Assembly: GCA_964034945.1 (NCBI GenBank)
Contig: OZ035961.1
Location: forward strand, 5,190,001 to 5,254,000
From: Chrysopilus asiliformis
Lineage: Eukaryota; Arthropoda; Insecta; Diptera; Rhagionidae
Length of the DNA stretch: 64,000 nt
Reading direction: 5' to 3'
Position 1 is the stretch's first letter. The number at the start of each line of letters is the position of its first letter. Shown here piece by piece: positions 58,658 to 64,000 of the stretch. A model generated the notes under the pieces. That model did not search any database, was not told where the DNA came from, and saw only the letters and a program-made list of their open reading frames with translations. The position numbers and the translations under genes are program-made.

Positions 58658-60484
58658 AAATGTGAGCCTGTTGGCGAACTAGCGGTTGAAAATCGGTTTA
58701 TGTCACGGTTGTCATGTGACCGGTCGAAATAAAACCAGTTGTAAATTGGTTATTTTGAAACCAGTTGTAAAAAAACCGTTACAAATTGATTACTTTGTGA
58801 CCAGTCAGACAGCTGTTGTTGTTGTTTTTCGTTGTTTCAATTATGCTCGTTTATAATTAATTTACAAACAGTGCTATTGAAGTATAAATAGTGAACTTTG
58901 TACAAAGGAATTCATACATACAGCGTTTTATTATGTGGTTTTGTGATACAAGTTTATATTGACGTCACACTTGGTCTGCTACTTTGCTTTATATGCACCC
59001 GATTACGTCTAATATCTCTCAATTTGGTTGTATGTTTTTACCTCAACTCCTTTCGTGATTAGCTCAACTAAGGACAAATTGTCATTTATCAAAATCAGCC
59101 AATTTTCATTGTTTAATTCAACTATACTTTGTGTGGTTAAATGATCACGTTCATTTTCAATTAGCGATCACGTTTATTATGTAAATGCCGCAAAATTGAT
59201 TCTAGCGGAATTTGGAGCTATTCCAATTATTAATACAGTTAAAATATGCTTTAGATCAATCAAAAATGCATAAACACTATTAAGAGGTTGAATATATAAG
59301 AATTTCATGGCTCTATTGGATTCTATTCAAACTTACCGTAAATTATTATGAAAAAACACCTTGTGGAAGGTTCGTTCCATGGAGTAAAACTCATCTTATG
59401 ACTTTACTACTTTAAACAATTTTAATTATTCAAGACTCGATTTCCATGAAGGCTTCTTCTACTCCATTTCCCAAAAGAAATACATTCATCTACCCTGCAA
59501 TATAAATTATGATACAAATAATGTTGTATTTTAGCAGAAAATTTCCTTGCGCACATATTCTGCCACGCATCATCCCGCCCAGCAACTATCATCTATTTTA
59601 TATGATCATAGCATAAAAGTTTGCATAGTATATGATAGTATAAGCCCCCCTTGGATGTCTGTTGAAGTCGACTTGACTTGACTTGGCTTTCAACTTCTTT
59701 TTGCGAAATTAATTTCTTCGCGCTTTTGTACAATCCAACCGAGCCTTCTTCAGTTGCGTCCAGAGAAACTTTTTTCCTGATGATTATTATATTTTGCATT
59801 GAAATATCCTTCTTAAATCTATTCATATATATCTATAAAGCATTTATATATAAATCTACATCATATTAATAATTTCTTCATCCTTAGGCTAACAACTTCC
59901 AAAGTACTAGACAGCGGATAACATAAGAAATGCAACTCAATGTATGCTTATTGTGTGATGAAAACCATAAGATATCTGCATATTTTTGGTATGGCCCTGA
60001 AAAAAAAAATAAGAAATGATTTCCAGCTTGGCCAAACTGAATGTAAAAAGTAAAATGGTGTTAAGACGAAGCGAACCATTTTCATCTTTGTAGCAAAGAA
60101 ATAACTTGAAAAACCGTAAGACCAACAAAATTCTATACAGATGATGATGAGGATGGCGATGTCCATGATGATGGAAAACTTTATCAGACATAAAGAAGAA
60201 AGAATTTATTTGAACTTTGGTAGGTAATAAAAATAAATGCATAGCAAATTTTCTTAACATCAAGGTGCTACAAGTAGTTTTATTAAGTTGAAAAGATCTT
60301 AACTTTTCAATATTTTCATTATTTTAATTATGAAAATAACCCAATTCATCAAAATGTCTATGACTATTTGTTAAAGTTGAAATTAGTACATAATTTCTAT
60401 AACAGAATGGTGATAATTTGCAATATTTAATTTCATAACGAGTGTGAATGAGTTATACTTGGTTATACCCTTTGAAACTGCCTT
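58658..60484. other. AT-rich DNA without recognisable gene
   Basis: CCAGTTGTAAATTGGTTATT and GAAACCAGTTGTAAAAAAAC form a short direct repeat at about 58735-58775. A GAT-rich run lies near 60138-60172. No coding exon was recognised. Confidence 0.45.
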
Positions 60485-60638
60485 AGGGGCTGTCCATAAA
60501 ATGCGTTACGAGAATTCCGAACCCGTCCCCGCTTGGTCATGCTTTTTTGCGATTTTTTGTATGATGTTTAGTACCGCCGTCACACTACCGTAAACCCCCT
60601 TCCCCCTACAAGTGTGACGCATTTTATCGGCAGCCCCT
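60485..60638. mobile_element. Short MITE with AGGGGCTG ends
   Basis: TTAGGGGCTGTCCATAAAATGCG at the left is matched by ACGCATTTTATCGGCAGCCCCTAA at the right, with a C-rich centre. The outermost 10 bases are perfect complements. Related ends or fragments occur at about 1-30, 4668, 8850, 11376, 22716, 22840-22940 and 29637, so this is the most widely scattered family in the window. Insertion at TA is suggested (TTA/TAA flanks) but not proven. Confidence 0.75.
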
Positions 60639-60643
60639 AATAC

Positions 60644-61299
60644 AAAACATAACAAAAGCTATAATTGCTAATCTGACAATTATTGACAACCCGTATGGTG
60701 ATTTAATTGAACGGCGAACAGTTGTATCAAAATTTCAGTTTGAAGCCAAACTTTCCAATAAGACTTTTTTAAAACTTGTTCCAATCGAATTTTTATGTAT
60801 GGCAGTTTTATGTAGAATCGTGTTCTAAACAACTTTTGTTCTTGGACTTTTTTGATAAGATTCACCGCTTTTAAGATATTCGCAAAATACGATTTCATTC
60901 GTATGGGAGGTACCCCCCCCCATCCACCCTCCCCCCCACCCCCCCCTAAAAGTCCATTTTTTCCCATTAACGAACTTAGCCTTGCATTTTACGAAATACA
61001 AAATTTCAAGTCTCTAGCTCAATCCGTGCGCCCGCAATCCGTGCCACAGACAGACGGACAGACAGACGGACGGACAGACGGACAGACGGACAGACGGACG
61101 GACAGACGGACGGACAGACGGACGGACAGACGGACGGACAGACGGACGGACAGACGGACGGACATACAAAAATTAATTATTTTTATCATTCTAAACACAC
61201 TGGTGTAATTCATTTTTGTGTGCGATGACGGGATCTTGGCGTTACAAACGGTAAGGCAAAGTTAGTATAATCTTTGGTTTCACCATACGGGTATAAAAA
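60644..61299 (+). mobile_element. HINE element, copy 5, longest
   Basis: 656 bp with both ends. It starts AAAACATAACAAAAGCTATA only 6 bp after the MITE at 60485-60638. The left palindrome is slightly degenerate and the first subterminal repeat reads ACCCGTATGGTGA. The C-rich tract at 60914-60946 and the GACA/GACGG run at 61047-61163 are expanded relative to the other copies. The end is the CACCATACGGGTATAAAAA stem-loop region, with the stem weakened (GTATAATC). Confidence 0.78.
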
Positions 61300-61460
61300 C
61301 AACGTGGACCAACATATTCAATACGACTCACCGTTTTCGAGAAAAAGAGTATCGTTTTGTCAAGGGGAAAGAGGGAAAGAAATGGCCCGATGTTACTTGT
61401 TCGAGAACTTAGCGTTGCCATTTACGAGAAACGCAAGTCTCTGTCTCAATCGTTTCCAAA
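61300..61460 (+). repeat. Diverged HINE-like fragment
   Basis: CAATACGACTCACCGTTTTC, GAGAACTTAGCGTTGCCATT, TACGAGAAACGCAAGTCTCT and GTCTCAATCGTTTCC match the complement of the 43014-43400 subfamily. The fragment directly abuts HINE copy 5. Confidence 0.5.
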
Positions 61461-63047
61461 ACTTTAAAAAACTAGGAAAATGCCAAACCAACATTTACTT
61501 TTTGTAGTCAAAAATCGCAAAAACAACGGCAACAAAAAAGATCATCAAGAGTCAAAAAAAAGGTTTTCTTAAATCCATGAAAATTTCTATGAAATGTTGA
61601 AAAAATATTCAACAATTTTCATGACATCTGTTTGGAGGTTAAAATTGATAAGAAAATAATTCCTTTGCCCTTAGTGCAATCCATTAAGACAATAGTCAAA
61701 TGTAACATCTTATTTTCATTCTTTTTAAACACAAAAATTCCTATCCCCAAGCGCATGAAGGCAAATAAAACTGCGTTCACAGCAATTCAGACAAATTCAG
61801 TTCCTCTCGACGCTGGAAAAGTGCAACCCTCATATAATAACGGAGTGTAATTGCGATCATGGTTATTTCTTTTTTTTTGTTTTTTTTTGCCTTCCGGGCC
61901 TAAATTTTTCACCCTATGTATTTTTTCGTATTGAAATAGAAGAATTCCCATTTGTTTTTTGGTGAAGTTTTTAATTACAAATTTTCGGTGATTCTCAACA
62001 ATTTGGCAGCGCAATGAATAGGAACCGAATCTGCGATACGAGGAAGAATGACTTCATTTGTCAGGGATTTGTCATGCAAAATAAATAATCATGCGACCTC
62101 TGAGGTAAAATGTACATGCAGCACAAGAAAATTAAAATGTCTGATGAATGCATATAGGTAGCGATTGAGTTTACAAAAAAAAACAATATAACGATAAAAA
62201 AACAAGCAAATAGAATGACTATCATTCAGTGGTTAGAAAAAGATTCAATCTTCAAGAGTGGTTGGGAAAGCCACAAATTTTGCAACTTTTAACGAGAGTT
62301 ATTTTCTTTTTGTTTTTTTTTTTTTTGGCAATGGCAGAAATTCAAATTTACCAAGAAATCAAATCAAAGTGTCAGTTTTCTACGTGATTTTCATTGCATT
62401 GCATCGTATATCGACTTAACTTTTCTGATACTCAAAAAATTATTTAATCTTTATTCAACTTTTCCCGAGTTAAAAAGGATCAAGTTGGCATCTTCACAAA
62501 GTCAGGACTTGGCACATGAGAAAATCGTGGAAAATGGTTTTTCATCTTCAGGACAGCAGGCCATTAATCCTTCAATGTCGCCATCGTGAAGTTTCCATTA
62601 GTTGTAAGTTACAGCAGAATCCTTGCGGTAATTTCCCCTCACTGGCGTAGACTGCTGTATTCCTTCAATGCCATCCATTTAGAAGTAAATGAAGCCGTCC
62701 GGCCAAGTAGAAGGCTTTTCTATCATCTGATATTTTGTGCCGATGAAAAATGTTTTCAAAAATTTCCTATTAAACTTTAATAAAGGAAAACTATCTCCGG
62801 AAGGAGAAACTATATCGCATTTTACGAATATTTTTTTTTATGAAAAAAAAAATTTAATCAATTTCGTATAGCTTAAAAATTACTGTATGTAATTGACTTC
62901 AAATTTATTGTGTTAAAATAGAGTGAAAATATTTTGCAGGTTATTTGGAAAATGGACAATATTAAATTATTTTGTATGAAATTAAATGGTTTTTTAAAAG
63001 CTTTATTTAGCTTGCTTTTTTTTTGTCTGTTTGTTTGTTCCTCTGTT
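61461..63047. other. AT-rich DNA without recognisable gene
   Basis: No coding exon or repeat boundary could be identified. Confidence 0.45.
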
Positions 63048-63400
63048 TTTCAGGGTCAAATCCTGTGACCTAATTGAGGCGTTAAAAGCTAGAGTGGACC
63101 AACCCACATGTCGAAATCGTGAATTTTTTTGTGTTTGAATCACTATTGCGAGTGAGTTTCTAGATAAAAATGTTTGGATGCACAAAAGAACATTTCAACA
63201 TTGAGTAATAAAGTCCACACAAATTTTTTTTTCCAAAAATTTACAGTAAATAATAGTTCAAAAGTGAAAAAGTTTCAAAAACTCGATTATGTGGGTTGGT
63301 CCACTCTAGCTTTTAACGCCTCAATTGTGACACACTTTCACATACCCGATTCACTTGAAATTTGGCACACATACTTAAATATGTATATAGACATACATCA
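63048..63400. repeat. Older repeat split by a MITE
   Basis: AGGGTCAAATCCTGTGAC on the left and GTGACACACTTTCACATACC followed by CGATTCACTTGAAATTTGGC on the right together match 52856-52920 of the AGGATAAC family (GTCAAATCTTGTAATG, then CCGATTGACCTGAAATTTAG). The MITE at 63075-63323 interrupts it. Confidence 0.6.
63075..63323. mobile_element. 249-bp MITE, copy 2 (TGAGGCGTTAAAAG ends)
   Basis: Nearly identical to 13008-13255 over its whole length, in the same orientation, with the ends TGAGGCGTTAAAAGCTAGAG and CTCTAGCTTTTAACGCCTCA... in complement. It sits inside an older repeat, which gives the empty-site sequence. Flanks read CTAAT on the left and ATTGT on the right. Confidence 0.88.
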
Positions 63401-64000
63401 GAAAACAAAATGGCAGCTGTCAAGAGCCATGTTGTATAAATTAACCATTAGACTGCCAGGGTGGCCCCGAACGGAACCATATCTCGGCGATTCCACGCAA
63501 TATGTTTTTTATTTTAAATTTTTATTTTGATTTAGGAGCACTGCAAGTATTTATAAAAACAAATTCCACTTTTCAATTAAATCCAAAAATCGATTGCCAT
63601 TTTTGAATTAAACTCAAAAAAGTGTTGCTCTTCGATAATAAGTAAAAAGGACTTAAAACAATCATAGAAAAAAATACTTAACTACCCAGAAAATCACCAA
63701 AACCGCAAGTACAACGCGTTCACTAGTTCAACCGTTAAAGCCTGCTACTGTTGAGTGAAATTTATTGAAAATTCAGAATCTGTTTAGGTTTAGGACTTCT
63801 CTAGAAGCAAGGGAAAAATATTTGCTGCCGAAAATTTTATATGCGCACGTATGTAAAATCTTTTAGAATATTTTTACTGCGAGCAAAAAATGCCCATACT
63901 ACGATGTGTGAATGTACGTGAATTTTTCGTTAAAGGACGAGGCAATGCATTCGTTAAGCAGATTATGTAATTGAATGAGCATAATATTAAAATCTGTTTA
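63401..64000. other. AT-rich DNA without recognisable gene
   Basis: No coding exon, tandem array or inverted-repeat element could be supported in the last 600 bases. Confidence 0.5.

Overview
The window looks like nuclear DNA of an insect, most likely a true fly or midge (Diptera). It is AT-rich, contains one complete protein-coding gene, and is otherwise packed with short non-autonomous transposons, microsatellites and decayed repeats. There are no operons, Shine-Dalgarno sites or prokaryotic gene density. The one gene encodes a WNK-regulated Ste20-type kinase whose sequence is very close to what I know of Drosophila Frayed (OSR1/SPAK family), which is the main reason for suggesting Diptera.

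Layout. 0-3.4 kb: the fray gene on the minus strand, with a single uninterrupted coding exon and a probable spliced 5' UTR. 3.4-16 kb: repeat-rich DNA with a hAT-type MITE (target-site duplication visible), a Helentron-associated element (HINE, DINE-1-like), a pogo-like element containing a GA-rich minisatellite, and a complete short Helitron. 16-20.6 kb: a pogo/Tigger-type MITE, a more GC-balanced stretch with a perfect splice-donor consensus (possible first exon), a MITE with an 8-bp target-site duplication, and two Helitron copies. 20.6-30 kb: mostly non-repetitive AT-rich DNA with a near-perfect foldback, a 21-bp tandem array joined to a long inverted repeat ending in a Helitron 3' terminus, and further MITEs. 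30-41 kb: a decayed Tc1/mariner-like transposase relic, two HINE copies and a HINE fragment, two Helitron copies and a repeat family rich in AGGATAAC. 41-48 kb: a PIF/Harbinger-type element with TAA target-site duplications and a frameshifted MADF-domain remnant, next to another HINE. 48-64 kb: sparse, apart from an internally triplicated repeat, another HINE, several inverted-repeat elements and a second copy of a 249-bp MITE inserted inside an older repeat.

How it fits together. No multi-gene pathway is encoded here. The biology is one kinase gene, expected to link WNK signalling to cation-chloride cotransporters, next to a long non-coding stretch built by rolling-circle and cut-and-paste transposons. 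The clearest unusual content is the set of rolling-circle families. One (Helitron type) has TC/CTAG ends and A/T flanks. The other (HINE type) has 13-bp subterminal inverted repeats, a GTCY microsatellite and a terminal stem-loop. Several microsatellites sit inside these elements. Family names for non-coding repeats are my inference from structure; no database search was possible.
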